64,000 nt of DNA, taken from Hemibagrus wyckioides. Lineage: Eukaryota > Chordata > Actinopteri > Siluriformes > Bagridae. Under the pieces are notes generated by a model. It made no database searches, was not told where the DNA came from, and saw nothing but the letters and a program-made list of their open reading frames with translations. Shown one piece after another: positions 21,818-31,713 of the stretch; the first letter of the stretch is position 1, and each line of letters starts with the position of its first letter. The translations under genes and the position numbers were made by a program. The stretch is taken from contig NC_080713.1 in NCBI RefSeq assembly GCF_019097595.1, positions 4,523,699 to 4,587,698 on the forward strand, given 5' to 3'.

Positions 21818-21997
21818 ATGAGAGCGCGTGCCCGGTCTCTGACCTCAGGCCCTTACAACGGGACGCGTGGGTTACGTCACAAAACTCTCGAACAGAACCA
21901 GATCGCGTCACCCCCCGACCCCCCCCCCCCACCAAAAAACACACACAATCGCTGTCACATATAATCTGTGCATTTGAGAAAAAGACGATACTGCGAA

Positions 21998-24900
21998 ATG
22001 TTACTTAGAAAACAATTTCAACAAAGGAGGCGTGAAAACTCCAACGCTGTGTTATTGCAGGAGGAGTTGGAGACAAAAGTGAATGAGATGGAAGAATGTA
22101 AATTGACGGAGGAAAAGAAAAAGAAAGCGGGTGAAGCATTGGTGAATAAGGTGGCAAAGCTGGATGCTGTTTTGGCTTCTGAGCTAAATGACTGGAAGCA
22201 GGACATGGATAAGACTAACACCAGACTCCAGCAGAACATCACTGAGCTCCAGGCTTCCCTGAAACTCTGTGAGATATGGAAGAAGACTGAAGAACTGGAG
22301 AAAGAGAGCTTGCTGAGAGACAGAGAGAAACTGGAGAAACGTGTTGTTAAGCTGGAGGCCACGCTGGCTTCAGAGCGAGAGCAACAGGAGCAGGAAAAAG
22401 AGAAGACTACTTCTATCCTTCAAAACCTCAGCAGTTGGGAGGCTATAGTGGATCAGCTTCAGGAACTGCAAAAGACTAGAGCACTGCAGAGAGAGAGCTT
22501 GCTGAGAGACCGAGAGCTACTGCAGAAACGTGTTGATCAGCTGGAGGCCACGCTGGCTTCAGAGCGAGAGCAACAAGAGCAGGAAAAAGAGGTCAAGCAG
22601 GACATGGAGGAGAGGATTACTGCACTTCTCCAGACCATCACTAAGCACCAAAATTCCCTGAATATCCTTGAGGAACGGGAGAAGGTTGCAGAGCTGGAGA
22701 GAGAAAGCTTGATGAGAGATAGAGAGCAACTGGAGGCCACGCTGGCTTCAGAGCGAGAGCAACTGAAGCAGGAAAAAGAGAAGACTACTTATATCCTTCA
22801 AACCTTCAGCAGTTGGGAGGCTATAGTGGCTCAGCTTGAGGAACAGCAGAAGACTAAGGCACTGCAGAGAGAGAGCTTGCTGAGAGACCGAGAGCTACTG
22901 CAGAAACGTGTTGATCATCTGGAGGCCACGCTGGCTTCAGAGCGAGAGCAACAGGAGCAGGAAAAAGAGGTCAAGCAGGACATGGAGGAGAGGATTACTG
23001 CACTTCTCCAGACCATCACTAAGCACCAAAATTCCCTGAATATCCTTGAGGAACGGGAGAAGGTTGCAGAGCTGGAGAGAGAAAGCTTGATGAGAGATAG
23101 AGAGCAACTGGAGGCCACACTGGCTTCAGAGCGAGAGCAACTGAAGCAGGAAAAAGAGAAGACTACTTATATCCTTCAAACCTTCAGCAGTTGGGAGGCT
23201 ATAGTGGCTCAGCTTGAGGAACAGCAGAAGACTAAGGCACTGCAGAGAGAGAGCTTGCTGAGAGACCGAGAGCTACTGCAGAAACGTGTTGATCATCTGG
23301 AGGCCACGCTGGCTTCAGAGCGAGAGCAACAGGAGCAGGAAAAAGAGGTCAAGCAGGACATGGAGGAGAGGATTACTGCACTTCTGCAGACCATCACTGA
23401 GCACCAAAATTCCCTGAATATCCTTGAGGAACGGGAGAAGGTTGCAGAGCTGGAGAGAGAAAGCTTGATGAGAGATAGAGAGCAACTGGAGAAAGGTGTG
23501 GTTCAACTGGAGGCCACGCTGGCTTCAGAGCGAGAGCAACTGAAGCAGGAAAAAGAGAAGACTACTTATATCCTTCAAACCTTCAGCAGTTGGGAGGCTA
23601 TAGTGGCTCAGCTTGAGGAACAGCAGAAGACTAAGGCACTGCAGAGAGAGAGCTTGCTGAGAGACCGAGAGCTGCTGCAGAAACGTGTTGATCAGCTGGA
23701 GGCCATGCTGGCTTCAGAGCGAGAGCAACAGGAGCAGGAAAAAGAGGTCAAGCAGGACATGGAGGAGAGGATTACTGCACTTCTGCAGACCATCACTGAG
23801 CACCAAAATTCCCTGAATATCCTTGAGGAACGGGAGAAGGTTGCAGAGCTGGAGAGAGAAAGCTTGATGAGAGACAGAGAGCAACTGCAGAAACGTGTTG
23901 GTCAGCTGGAGGACACTTTAGCTTCAGAGAGAGAGCAACAGGAGCAGAAAAAAGAGAAGATAGGGGAGAAGACTACTGTTCTCCTCCAGAACATCACCAG
24001 GCTCGATACTTCCCTGAATCTCCTTGAGGAACGGGAGAAGACTAAAGAACTGGAGAGAGAGAGCATGCTGAGAGACCGAGAGCAACTGCAGAAAAGCTTT
24101 GGTCAGCTGGAGGACACTTTAGCTACCGTAAGACAGCAACAGGAGCAGGAAAAAGAGGAGACAAATGAGAACACTACTGCTGTCCTCCAGACCATCACCA
24201 GGCTCGAGGCTAACTTGAATCTCTTTGAGGAATGGGAGAAGAATAAAGTACTGCAGAGAGAGAACTTGCTGAGAGATCGAGAGCAACTGCAGAAACGTGT
24301 TGTTCAGCTGGAGGCCACTCTGGCTTCAGAGCGAGAGCACCAGGAGCAGGAAAAAGAGAAGATCAAGCAGGACATGGAGGAGAGGATTACTGTTCTCCTC
24401 CAGAACATCACCTGGCTCGATACTTCCATGAATCTCCTTAAGGAACGGGAGAAGACTAAAGTACTGCAGAGAGAGAGCTTGCTGAGAGACAGAAAGCAAC
24501 TGGAGAAACATGTTGATCAGCTGGAGGCCACGCTGGCTTCAGAGCGAGAGCAACAGGAGCAGGAAAAAGAGAAGATCAAGCAGGACATGGAGGAGAGGAC
24601 TGCTGCTCTCCTCCAGACCATCACTGAGCACCAAAATTCCCTGAGTCTCTGTGAGGAACGGGAGAAGAATGCAGAGCTGGAGAGAGAAAGCTTGATGAGA
24701 GACAGAGAGCAACTGGAGGCCACGCTGGCTTCAGAGCGAGAGCAACTGAAGCAGGAAAAAGAGAAGACTACTTATATCCTTCAAACCTTCAGCAGTTGGG
24801 AGGCTATAGTGGCTCAGCTTGAGGAACAGCAGAAGACTAAGGCACTGCAGAGAGAGAGCTTGCTGAGAGACCGAGAGCTACTGCAGAAACGTGTTGATCA

Positions 24901-25312
24901 GCTGGAGGCCATGCTGGCTTCAGAGCGAGAGCAACAGGAGCAGGAAAAAGAGAAGCTCCTCCAGAACATCACCAGGCTCGATACTTCCCTGAATCTACTT
25001 GAGGAACGGGAGAAGACTAAAGAACTGGAGAGAGAAAGCTTGCTGAGAGACCGAGAGCAACTGCAAAAAAGAAAAAGCTTTGGTCAGCTGGAGGACACTT
25101 TAGCTTCAGAGAGAGAGCAACAGGAGCAGGGAAAAGAGGAGACAGAGGAGAAGACTACTGCTCTCCTCCAGACCATCACCAGGCTCGAGGATTCCATAAA
25201 ACTCTTTGAGGAACGGGAGAAGACTAACGTACTGGAGAGAGAGAGCTTCCTGAGAGACCAAGAGAAACTGGAGAAACGTGTTGATAACCTGGAGGCAATA
25301 TTTCTACTGTAA
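21998..25312 (+). CDS. Long coiled-coil protein with 16 tandem RESLLRDRE-type repeats
   Basis: Single uninterrupted frame of 1104 codons. The frame is open from just after a stop at 21962-21964, and 21998 is its first ATG, with G at -3. After a charged N-terminal segment (residues 1 to about 101), sixteen repeats of about 56-71 residues follow, each opening RE-S-L-L/M-RDRE, then a LEATLASEREQQEQEKE-type stretch, a LLQTIT-x-H/L or SSWEAIV segment and an EEREK end. Heptad-like Leu spacing and almost no Pro or Gly predict a continuous rod-like coiled coil; no catalytic motif, signal peptide or membrane segment is seen. Several repeat pairs are near-identical over 378 bp (for example 22511, 22889 and 23267), so expansion is recent. 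The last repeat stops after NLEAIFLL. Automatic annotation would probably call it golgin- or trichohyalin-like, which reflects composition and not proven orthology. An upstream exon cannot be excluded. ATTAAA occurs near 25536. Confidence 0.8.
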   Translation: MLLRKQFQQRRRENSNAVLLQEELETKVNEMEECKLTEEKKKKAGEALVNKVAKLDAVLASELNDWKQDMDKTNTRLQQNITELQASLKLCEIWKKTEELEKESLLRDREKLEKRVVKLEATLASEREQQEQEKEKTTSILQNLSSWEAIVDQLQELQKTRALQRESLLRDRELLQKRVDQLEATLASEREQQEQEKEVKQDMEERITALLQTITKHQNSLNILEEREKVAELERESLMRDREQLEATLASEREQLKQEKEKTTYILQTFSSWEAIVAQLEEQQKTKALQRESLLRDRELLQKRVDHLEATLASEREQQEQEKEVKQDMEERITALLQTITKHQNSLNILEEREKVAELERESLMRDREQLEATLASEREQLKQEKEKTTYILQTFSSWEAIVAQLEEQQKTKALQRESLLRDRELLQKRVDHLEATLASEREQQEQEKEVKQDMEERITALLQTITEHQNSLNILEEREKVAELERESLMRDREQLEKGVVQLEATLASEREQLKQEKEKTTYILQTFSSWEAIVAQLEEQQKTKALQRESLLRDRELLQKRVDQLEAMLASEREQQEQEKEVKQDMEERITALLQTITEHQNSLNILEEREKVAELERESLMRDREQLQKRVGQLEDTLASEREQQEQKKEKIGEKTTVLLQNITRLDTSLNLLEEREKTKELERESMLRDREQLQKSFGQLEDTLATVRQQQEQEKEETNENTTAVLQTITRLEANLNLFEEWEKNKVLQRENLLRDREQLQKRVVQLEATLASEREHQEQEKEKIKQDMEERITVLLQNITWLDTSMNLLKEREKTKVLQRESLLRDRKQLEKHVDQLEATLASEREQQEQEKEKIKQDMEERTAALLQTITEHQNSLSLCEEREKNAELERESLMRDREQLEATLASEREQLKQEKEKTTYILQTFSSWEAIVAQLEEQQKTKALQRESLLRDRELLQKRVDQLEAMLASEREQQEQEKEKLLQNITRLDTSLNLLEEREKTKELERESLLRDREQLQKRKSFGQLEDTLASEREQQEQGKEETEEKTTALLQTITRLEDSIKLFEEREKTNVLERESFLRDQEKLEKRVDNLEAIFLL
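22533..23720 (+). repeat. Tandem near-identical 378-402-bp coding repeats
   Basis: The block beginning near GCTACTGCAGAAACGTGTTG recurs at 22511, 22889, 23267 and 23669 with spacings 378, 378 and 402; the extra 24 bp in the third interval adds eight residues. Each unit encodes a 70- plus a 56-residue repeat. Another related copy is at about 24876. Confidence 0.9.
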
Positions 25313-26121
25313 ATGTAAATCTTACATTTCATCATTTTATTCAATCATTAATATATATATATATATAAAAACCCTATGTTTACCCATGTATTCATGCTAA
25401 AAATATTTATTTTTTATTCACATATCCCTCCTGGTTTTAGGTAGCCCAAGGGACCTGAATGAAGTATGGACCACTGCAGCTTTGCCAACCAGAAGAGGAT
25501 ATTTTTTAGATTTTATTTTTTTATTCTGGTGCAAAATTAAACAAAATCAGTACAGTAACTTGACCTGGCTTCTACATGCACACCTTCAAATGAAACAGAA
25601 AAATAACAATGGACCACATGAGAGACCACATGAGACTGTTACACTCACACGCTGTACTTTACAATTACACATATGAACTAAAATAGGCGTCGAAACAGAT
25701 ACTGCACAGTCTATGACTCTTACCAAGAAAGATCTGAACTATCGTTTAACATTTTTCGCATGTTTTCACAACTTTTTAATGGGAGCACTCAACACTCACC
25801 TCTCCTCAGCAAGGCTTCTGCCTAGATTTCACCAAAATCCAGACCATACTGCTGAATGAATCAGTCAAAACCTAGGAACATACAACATCTACTGTGAAAA
25901 ACCCGGCACAGGGTTACTGTAACCTCTAAGCCTTACTACCAGCTGTATAAACCACCTACTAAATAGGTTCAGAGAGAGCATAAGGGTGATCAGGCCTTAG
26001 TCCCTCTTACATTAATATGATGCCTTTACACCATATAACCTCCCTTCCATCTTAACCATATATATATATATATATATATGTTTTTCAGGGGTTGGGCTCA
26101 GCCCCTTAGTTCCACTGAAAG
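25313..26121. other. 3' flank of the coiled-coil gene; no further gene seen
   Basis: Contains TA runs at about 25352-25368 and 26057-26080 and an ATTAAA-type hexamer near 25536. A 64-codon frame at 25482-25676 has no support. Confidence 0.5.
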
Positions 26122-26126
26122 GAACT
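26122..26126. repeat. Target site duplication of the Ty3/Gypsy element (left copy)
   Basis: GAACT directly before the left LTR; the same five bases follow the right LTR at 30447-30451. Five-base duplications are usual for Ty3/Gypsy integrases. Confidence 0.85.
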
Positions 26127-26312
26127 TGTGGTATTTGGCAGAATAATTATCAATAAGCAAAAGAGACAGAATTAGCGAACATCCATCCGGTTTATTAATT
26201 AACTCACTTCACTTCTTCTTTCTTTTCCTCACATCACATCCGGTTTAACTACACAGTTCAGAGTTCCTGTTTCAAAATAGTAGTCACGATGCAATTACTC
26301 ATGAACACAACA
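26127..26312 (-). repeat. 3' LTR of the Ty3/Gypsy element
   Basis: On the element strand it runs TGTTGTGTTC to ATACCACA, with canonical TG...CA ends. It differs from the other LTR at one base by eye (AAAAGAG versus AAATGAG). Confidence 0.92.
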
Positions 26313-26325
26313 TTTCCCCTTTTTT
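26313..26325 (-). other. Polypurine tract
   Basis: The element strand reads AAAAAAGGGGAAA directly before the 3' LTR, the usual plus-strand primer position. Confidence 0.8.
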
Positions 26326-26575
26326 AAGAACATTGCTGTATTTATTAATCTGAAACACATTCGTCTTGTAGCTGTAACTGGTCTTTGATTCTCAGGTATA
26401 TAACACTAATACATATCTGATAACAGTAGTGATGTAAATCAGAACTTATTAAATCAAAGTGGCACAACTTGGTAGCATACCAATGAACACAGTGCATTCA
26501 ATACATCAGGTCTAAGCGACATAGTCCTTTAACCAACTAGGTTTGTGAGCATTACGTTTAGGTCTAACTGTATGG

Positions 26576-27240
26576 CTATGTGTATAGTGATCTGTGTTTG
26601 CAGCAGGGACTGTGGCTGGGCATGGAAATGCAGTAAGCATTCCAAGTTTTCCCATCACTAAGGATGTATGTACCCACCCCCAGTCTTTTGTTCACTGTGA
26701 GTGGATCTGTGAATTTACTGTGTCCCTTAAGAACATGCAGAGGAGTCTGAACTCTCACTTTGTCTCCCTCCTGGAAGCAAGGGTTGCGTGCACTGCGCTT
26801 ACCATCAGCATACCATTTCATTTTCTGTTGCATCCGTGCAACCCTGTGCGCATTTGCCTGCCGTAAAGAAGTTGAAAGGGAGAAGTACCAGTCGTGGCAT
26901 GTAGGGTAGCATGGTATACCTGCAAGAAGTCAGTAACTACAGGTTTCCACGGTTGATGCTGCTGGACAGCCATTTGGATTGTGTGCTTGAGCACATGGTT
27001 AAACCTCTCTACGGCACCATTAGCTGCTGGGTAGCAGAGAGAAGAATGGTGGTGCCGGATATTCCGTTGTTTCAGGAAAGCAGCAAAGGTAGCAGATGTA
27101 AACTGGACACTGTTATCAGTAACGATGCTCAATGGATTGCCATGACGACTGAATACAGATGAGAGAAATGAAATCACAGCACTTGCAGTAATAGTGTGAG
27201 CAAAGGAGACCTCAGGCCACTTGCTGTAATAATCAGTCAA
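26576..27240 (-). pseudogene. Integrase catalytic core and C-terminal region (broken)
   Basis: The minus frame 27240-26818 begins at DYYSKWPE (first catalytic Asp), then VTDNSVQF (second Asp) and NGAVERFN (catalytic Glu), giving a complete D,D-E triad with family spacing. The frame shifts near 26830. A separate frame at 26833-26576 carries the C-terminal part (GDKVRVQTP and FTDPLTV). It normally joins the cDNA to the host chromosome. The second motif has Ser-Val where Gly-Pro is usual, a sign of decay. Confidence 0.85.
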
Positions 27241-27414
27241 TGTTATAGCAAACTAGCAGTCAGATGTGGCGGTTTCAAATGGCCTGACTATATCCACAGC
27301 TACCTTCTACCATGGTCCATCTGGCAGCGGTACTGGTTGAAGAGGGGTAGGATGCGATTTCACCGTTTTGTCATTGAGTTGACATATGTGACAAGAACGA
27401 ACGGCGTCGTGAAC

Positions 27415-27762
27415 CTAAACATCCATTCCTGGCCACCAATAAAGATCACGGAGACGCTGTTTAGTTCTCACCTCCCCTTGGTGCCCTTCGTGCGCTACAG
27501 AGACCAGCGTAGGGTGAAGAGCAGCAGGTGCTATCAGACGGGAACCTCGGAAGACGTAGTTATCCTTGACAGACAATTCCAGTCGCAGCTGATAGTATGG
27601 CAACAAGTCAGCATTCATTCCCTTGGGTGAAGGAGGCCAGCCATCAGTAACCTGTGCACGAAGTTTGGTTAGTAAAGGACAAGAAGCACATGCGGCAGCA
27701 ACATCAGCAGCAGACAGAGAAGCACAAGTGGCAGACAGAAATGCAACAAACTCTTCATCCAC
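27415..27762 (-). pseudogene. Integrase N-terminal zinc-binding segment, detached from the core by frame breaks
   Basis: A 115-codon frame with a KDNYVFRGSRLIAP-type linker and the HEGHQG and LRDLYWWPGM motifs of the Gypsy integrase HHCC domain. The Cys pair and the join to the catalytic core lie beyond the stop of this frame, and another stop is apparent before 27240. Confidence 0.8.
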
Positions 27763-27823
27763 ATCACCAGCATCATGACCCGGATCAGCAGCATCGTCAG
27801 GTAAGGGCAGACGTGACAGGTAA

Positions 27824-29395
27824 TCAGCAGGGGCATTTGGTATACCACATCATAGTTAAACAACATGAGGCGTGCAGACCACCTTGCTCGAGTCCAGCAC
27901 GACCAACACCTTTAGTGGTAAGTAGGGTTGTCAGGGCCTGGTGGTCCGTACGTAGAGTGAAACGACGGCCCCATAAGTACGCACGCCACTTTTCTACGGC
28001 CCACACACATGCTAGTGCTTCCTTTTCAACTGTGGCATATTTACGCCCAGCAGCCGTCAGCGTGCGTGAAGCAAAAGCTACAGTACGTTCAATGCCATCT
28101 GGACTAACCTGGGAGAGTATGGCGCCCAGGCCATAATCAGAAGCATCTGTAGAGACACTGGTACGCAGTGTGGGGTCAAATAATGCCAAGGAGGGGCTGC
28201 TTGCCAGCAATTGTTTCACTTTGATCAAACATTGTTCCGCCTCTTTTGACCAGCTGAACCCACTGGGAGCTTGTAGACATGTGCGCACTGGAGCTACAAC
28301 AGTGGCAAAATCCGGGATGAACTTACTGTACCATGCCATGAGTCCCAATAAGGAACGCAAAGTAGGTGCATCCGAAGGTGCAGGAGCATTAAGTATTGCC
28401 TGTACTCGTGACCTATCCGGGTGAAGGCCCTCCGAAGACACAGTATGGCCTAAGAACAGCAGACTGGTTTGCCGAAAATGGCACTTGTCTTTATTGAGTT
28501 GTAACCCAGAGGCTTCCAACCGCTGTAAGACCTCCTGAAGTGTTCTGTCGTGTGTAGGCATGTCGCGTCCGTGGACAATAATATCGTCCAGATAATTTTC
28601 GACCCCTGACAATCCAGCAAGGATGATACTCATCATCTTCTGGTATGCTGCAGGTGCTGAAGCTAACCCATTATGAACACGGCAGAATCGGTACAGTCCA
28701 TCATGGGTAATAAAGGCAGTGAGATTGCGACTGTCCTCATGTAGCGGCACTTGATAGTAAGCGTTAGCCAGGTCAAGAGTGGTGAAGACAGCAGAGCCTT
28801 TGAGAGAAGCGAGCAGTTCATCCATGTGTGGCAACGGAAAAGAATCCATGATTACTGCTTTATTCGGCTCTCTGAGGTCCACACACATCCTGATTTTTCC
28901 CGACTTTTTCTGAGTAACAACAATCGGTGAGACCCATGCGGAAGCGTAAACGCGTTCGATCACCCCAGCTGCTTGTAAGCTACTCAATTCCTCCGACACA
29001 GCACTTCGTACAGAAAGGGGTAGACGGTGAAGTTTTTGACGCACCGGCATGACCCTTTCATGTGTAATTCCGAAATTTTTAGCACACCCAAAATCGGCTG
29101 AGTCAGCAACAGTGCACTGTAACACAGGAGAAGCAAGCTCAGGAAGGGGATCAGAAGACAGCACTTGATTATTCTCAATCCTCACTTGCAGTGCAGACAT
29201 TAAGTCCCTCCCCATTAGTGGTGTGCCTTTTTCCACAATGAAGAATGTAGTAAAAGCTGTGCGGTCATGTAACGAAACGTTCGCTGATAAACACCCGACC
29301 ACTGGGATTTGAGTTTTTGAGTAAGTGACCAGCCTGGCTGTCGGTTGTGACAGTGCAGCATCACTGAAATGGCATGCATAAGTACTGTGAGGCAA
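27824..29395 (-). pseudogene. Reverse transcriptase and RNase H region of pol (partly open)
   Basis: A 523-codon frame with protease C-terminal sequence first (GTPLMGRDLM), then reverse transcriptase: VRSAVSEELSSLQAAGVIE, SGKIRMCVDLREPNKAV, TTLDLANAYYQVPLHEDS, the catalytic box YLDDIIV (Ty3/Gypsy form of YxDD), LGHTVSSEGLHPD, then RNase H STDASDYGLGAIL, EKEALACVWAVEKWR and RTDHQAL. It copies element RNA and degrades the hybrid. The region before the YLDD box reads RVHNGLASAP where RLPFGL is usual. The frame breaks at about 27890, before the integrase. Confidence 0.9.
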
Positions 29396-29793
29396 GATCG
29401 AAACGGATGGTCAACCACCAGATCCACTGTACAGGTCTGAGATATGGTTACTGTACTCGTAATGCCAGGTAAGCGAGCTGTATGTTCTGTGTACAGAACA
29501 GTAACTTCTGGTAGTTCAATTTCATGCACCTCACGCATGTTTGACTGCGCTGTTCGACACACTTTAGCATAATGTCCAGTCTTTTTGCACTTTCTGCATG
29601 TTGCAGCAGAATTGGGCATGATATGCGGTGGTTTCCCTCTCCTGCGCTTTACTACGTGCTGTACTGCCTGTACGGAAGCGGTAGCGTGGTGAGGGTTTGG
29701 GATTGATTTAGCCTGATCGGCAGCCGATTCAATCTGACTCGCTATAGTAACGGCTCTATCCAGCGTGAGATCCGTTTCGTGGGCTAAGCACAT
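29396..29793 (-). pseudogene. Nucleocapsid zinc knuckle and broken protease start
   Basis: The frame 29793-29215 contains CRKCKKTGHYAKVC, a CX2CX4HX4C zinc knuckle that packages element RNA. It then enters the protease region, where the Asp of the active-site D-S/T-G is visible but the bases after it are missing and the frame shifts (about 29405). The active site is destroyed and pol is in another frame. Confidence 0.85.
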
Positions 29794-29799
29794 TTTCCA

Positions 29800-30204
29800 C
29801 TAACTGATCTCGAATCATCTCATCAGCACAGGCGCCGAATTCACATGTTCCCGCAAAGCAGCAACGTATTGTATAACTGTCTCGTGAGGCGCCTGGGAGC
29901 GTTTACGGAAGGCGTGACGTTCAGCTACTATGTTAGCTTTTGGCACAAAATAGGCTTTTAGTGCGTCCTCCGCATCCTTATATGTCATACCTACGTTAGG
30001 CAGTGAGTAGAAAATCCGCTGTCCCTCTGTGCCAAGGCAGTGAAGCAGGACAGCTCTCCGTCTTTCGTCCGGCCAGGAGTCCCCCGTTGCGTCGATAACG
30101 CATAGGTAATTTCCAAAGATGCGCAGCCACGTGCTGAACGGCATAGTAGGTCCGCCGGGGCAAGGCAGAAAAAAAACTCGGAAAAGGCACATTAGCAACA
30201 GCCA
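29800..30204 (-). pseudogene. Gag capsid region (frameshifted)
   Basis: The ATG at 30204 opens MAVANVPFPSFF. After an eight-T run at about 30171-30178 the capsid-like sequence continues in another frame (FGNYLCVIDATGDSWPDERR, LLHCLGTEGQRIFYSLP, DALKAYFVPKAN, HETVIQYVAALREH), matching the usual Gypsy Gag pattern. Two further frame changes are apparent near 29840 and 29785. Confidence 0.8.
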
Positions 30205-30244
30205 TCTTCGCGACCAAATTAGCAGAAAAATAAAAAAAATAATA

Positions 30245-30257
30245 ATCCTCGTCGCCA
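30245..30257 (-). other. Primer binding site, tRNA-Ser type
   Basis: Three bases inside the 5' LTR the element strand reads TGGCGACGAGGAT, complementary to a tRNA-Ser 3' end (ATCCTCGTCGCCA including CCA). The tRNA sequence is recalled, not searched. Confidence 0.75.
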
Positions 30258-30260
30258 ATT

Positions 30261-30446
30261 TGTGGTATTTGGCAGAATAATTATCAATAAGCAAATGAGA
30301 CAGAATTAGCGAACATCCATCCGGTTTATTAATTAACTCACTTCACTTCTTCTTTCTTTTCCTCACATCACATCCGGTTTAACTACACAGTTCAGAGTTC
30401 CTGTTTCAAAATAGTAGTCACGATGCAATTACTCATGAACACAACA
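30261..30446 (-). repeat. 5' LTR of the Ty3/Gypsy element
   Basis: 186 bp, near-identical to 26127-26312; followed by the GAACT duplication at 30447-30451. Confidence 0.92.
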
Positions 30447-30451
30447 GAACT

Positions 30452-30955
30452 CTTAATGCTTCCAGTGTGAAAAGCAACCAATGTGACCCTTTATCCAAAA
30501 TGAGCTTGACATCATCTAGTCATATTTAAAATAACTCCCACAGCTCATCTGACTGCTATATGAATGAAGGTGAAATTGATGAAACGTCTCTCGGCGGTGA
30601 AGATTCCTGTAATTCCGTCTGATGGAGAAATCCTTTCTCTCCGTGGAAGCTAACGGTGCCAGGCTCCATTTTTTTTAACCGAATTGTCAGATGATGAACA
30701 ACAACAATAACGCCTCGGTTCTTACAGAGCAGTCTTGAATATTTCCCTCATTCATATTCACATCCTTATCGCAGAGCCATTCGAATCCTCGTTGCCATGT
30801 GACTGATGATGGAACGACTTGATGCAAATATTTACACGAATGCTTATCGGGTTTATTTGTAGCAATCAGAAATATCGGTCTGTTAGGATCTCTTGCACTA
30901 TTGGGCTATATATAATGCAGCAAGCGAAGGGAAATTATTTATAATCTGGTGTCAC
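30452..30955. other. No gene seen
   Basis: Unique sequence right of the retrotransposon. Confidence 0.5.
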
Positions 30956-31115
30956 ACCAATGAATATGGAGTCTCTTCTGAGTCTGGTTCCTCTCAAGGT
31001 TCCGTCTTCATCGTCTCACCACCATCGTCTGAATTTTTATATTCCCGTAAAGCTGTGTCCATTGTTCCGAGCACAACACAAATGAATTTAATTGTTCTTG
31101 CCTATTCTTCACATA
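30956..31115 (+). mobile_element. Fragment of a common teleost repeat (CTCTCAAGGTT...AAAGCTG family)
   Basis: GGTTCCTCTCAAGGTTCCGT, TCGTCTCACCACC, TTCCCGTAAAGCTG and TGTCCATTGTTCCGAGC. The same motif order is seen better at 48370-48575. Confidence 0.5.
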
Positions 31116-31710
31116 AAAGCACTTGCACTCCAACACACAATATCCACTAAGTCAGTGCATTCTCTAACAAGGCTCCTAAGCTATTTTCTCCCCAAAGTCT
31201 CACCAGTAGCTCATTAACATAACAACGTTCTTAAAATCCGAAGCGGTGGATTTATCCGTCACTGCAGAGGAGTGATGCAACGGCAGCCTTGAATACGGTA
31301 ACTGCGGCGCTGACATGAAACGCTTTCCCACAGATGTTATAGCTGGATCTCATCCATATTATCATGCGTATGATGAAACAAATAAGAAATTTTCTCCTGC
31401 TGGAACCAACCCAGGATAGAATCCAGGAACAACAGATCAATAATTCATAAAAACAGATCAGAAGGCGTTCGTTTTAATCTATTGTTGTTATGTTGAACAT
31501 GATGGCTCATGAGGTCTTGGATTGTAAATGCTTAAATTAGAGAAACAGTCTTTTCCTCTAAATCAGAGGGACAGGGATATTCAGGTCAAATCTTTAAAGG
31601 TCCACTTACATCAAATTCTTTGTTTGTACAAATAAACAACTAACATAACAGAACGTAGACAACTGATACATTTTAACGCCATTAGTGAGATATTACAATA
31701 ATAGATAAGA
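31116..31710. other. No gene seen
   Basis: Unique sequence; no feature. Confidence 0.5.
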
Positions 31711-31713
31711 CAA

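Larger units (their letters stand above)
21150..21960. promoter_or_regulatory. CpG-rich promoter-like region
   Basis: CpG and GC content rise sharply compared with neighbouring DNA. Within it are CACGTG (about 21212), GGACGCGGACACGCGCATCG, an NRF1-type site and GGGACGCGTGGG. It ends directly before the coiled-coil frame on + and contains a candidate start on -, so a bidirectional promoter is possible. A C-run of about ten at 21921-21930 closes it. No TATA box was noticed. Confidence 0.5.
26127..30446 (-). mobile_element. Ty3/Gypsy LTR retrotransposon, about 4.3 kb, minus strand
   Basis: Two 186-bp LTRs bound a region with Gag, a CCHC zinc knuckle, a protease remnant, reverse transcriptase, RNase H and integrase in the Ty3/Gypsy order. 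It has a 5-bp target duplication, a primer site matching the tRNA-Ser 3' end and a polypurine tract. The LTRs differ at one base by eye, yet the coding region has several frame breaks. A tRNA-Ser primer and compact size fit the Mag-like lineage, which is inference. No envelope-like frame is present between integrase and the 3' LTR. Confidence 0.92.

Noticed and set aside
21614..21964. A 116-codon plus frame upstream of the coiled-coil gene
   Set aside because: Lies in the CpG-rich promoter-like block, ends in a poly-Pro from a C-run, and is out of frame with the coiled-coil frame.
21968..21997. Earlier start for the coiled-coil protein at 21968
   Set aside because: That codon is GTG, not a normal start in vertebrates; the first ATG is at 21998.
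27654..28136. Plus-strand frames of up to 160 codons over the retrotransposon
   Set aside because: Antisense shadows of pol; recognisable motifs are all on the minus strand.
26127..30446. Endogenous retrovirus with envelope
   Set aside because: No envelope-like frame between integrase and the 3' LTR. Integrase, reverse transcriptase, 5-bp duplication and primer type fit a Ty3/Gypsy retrotransposon.
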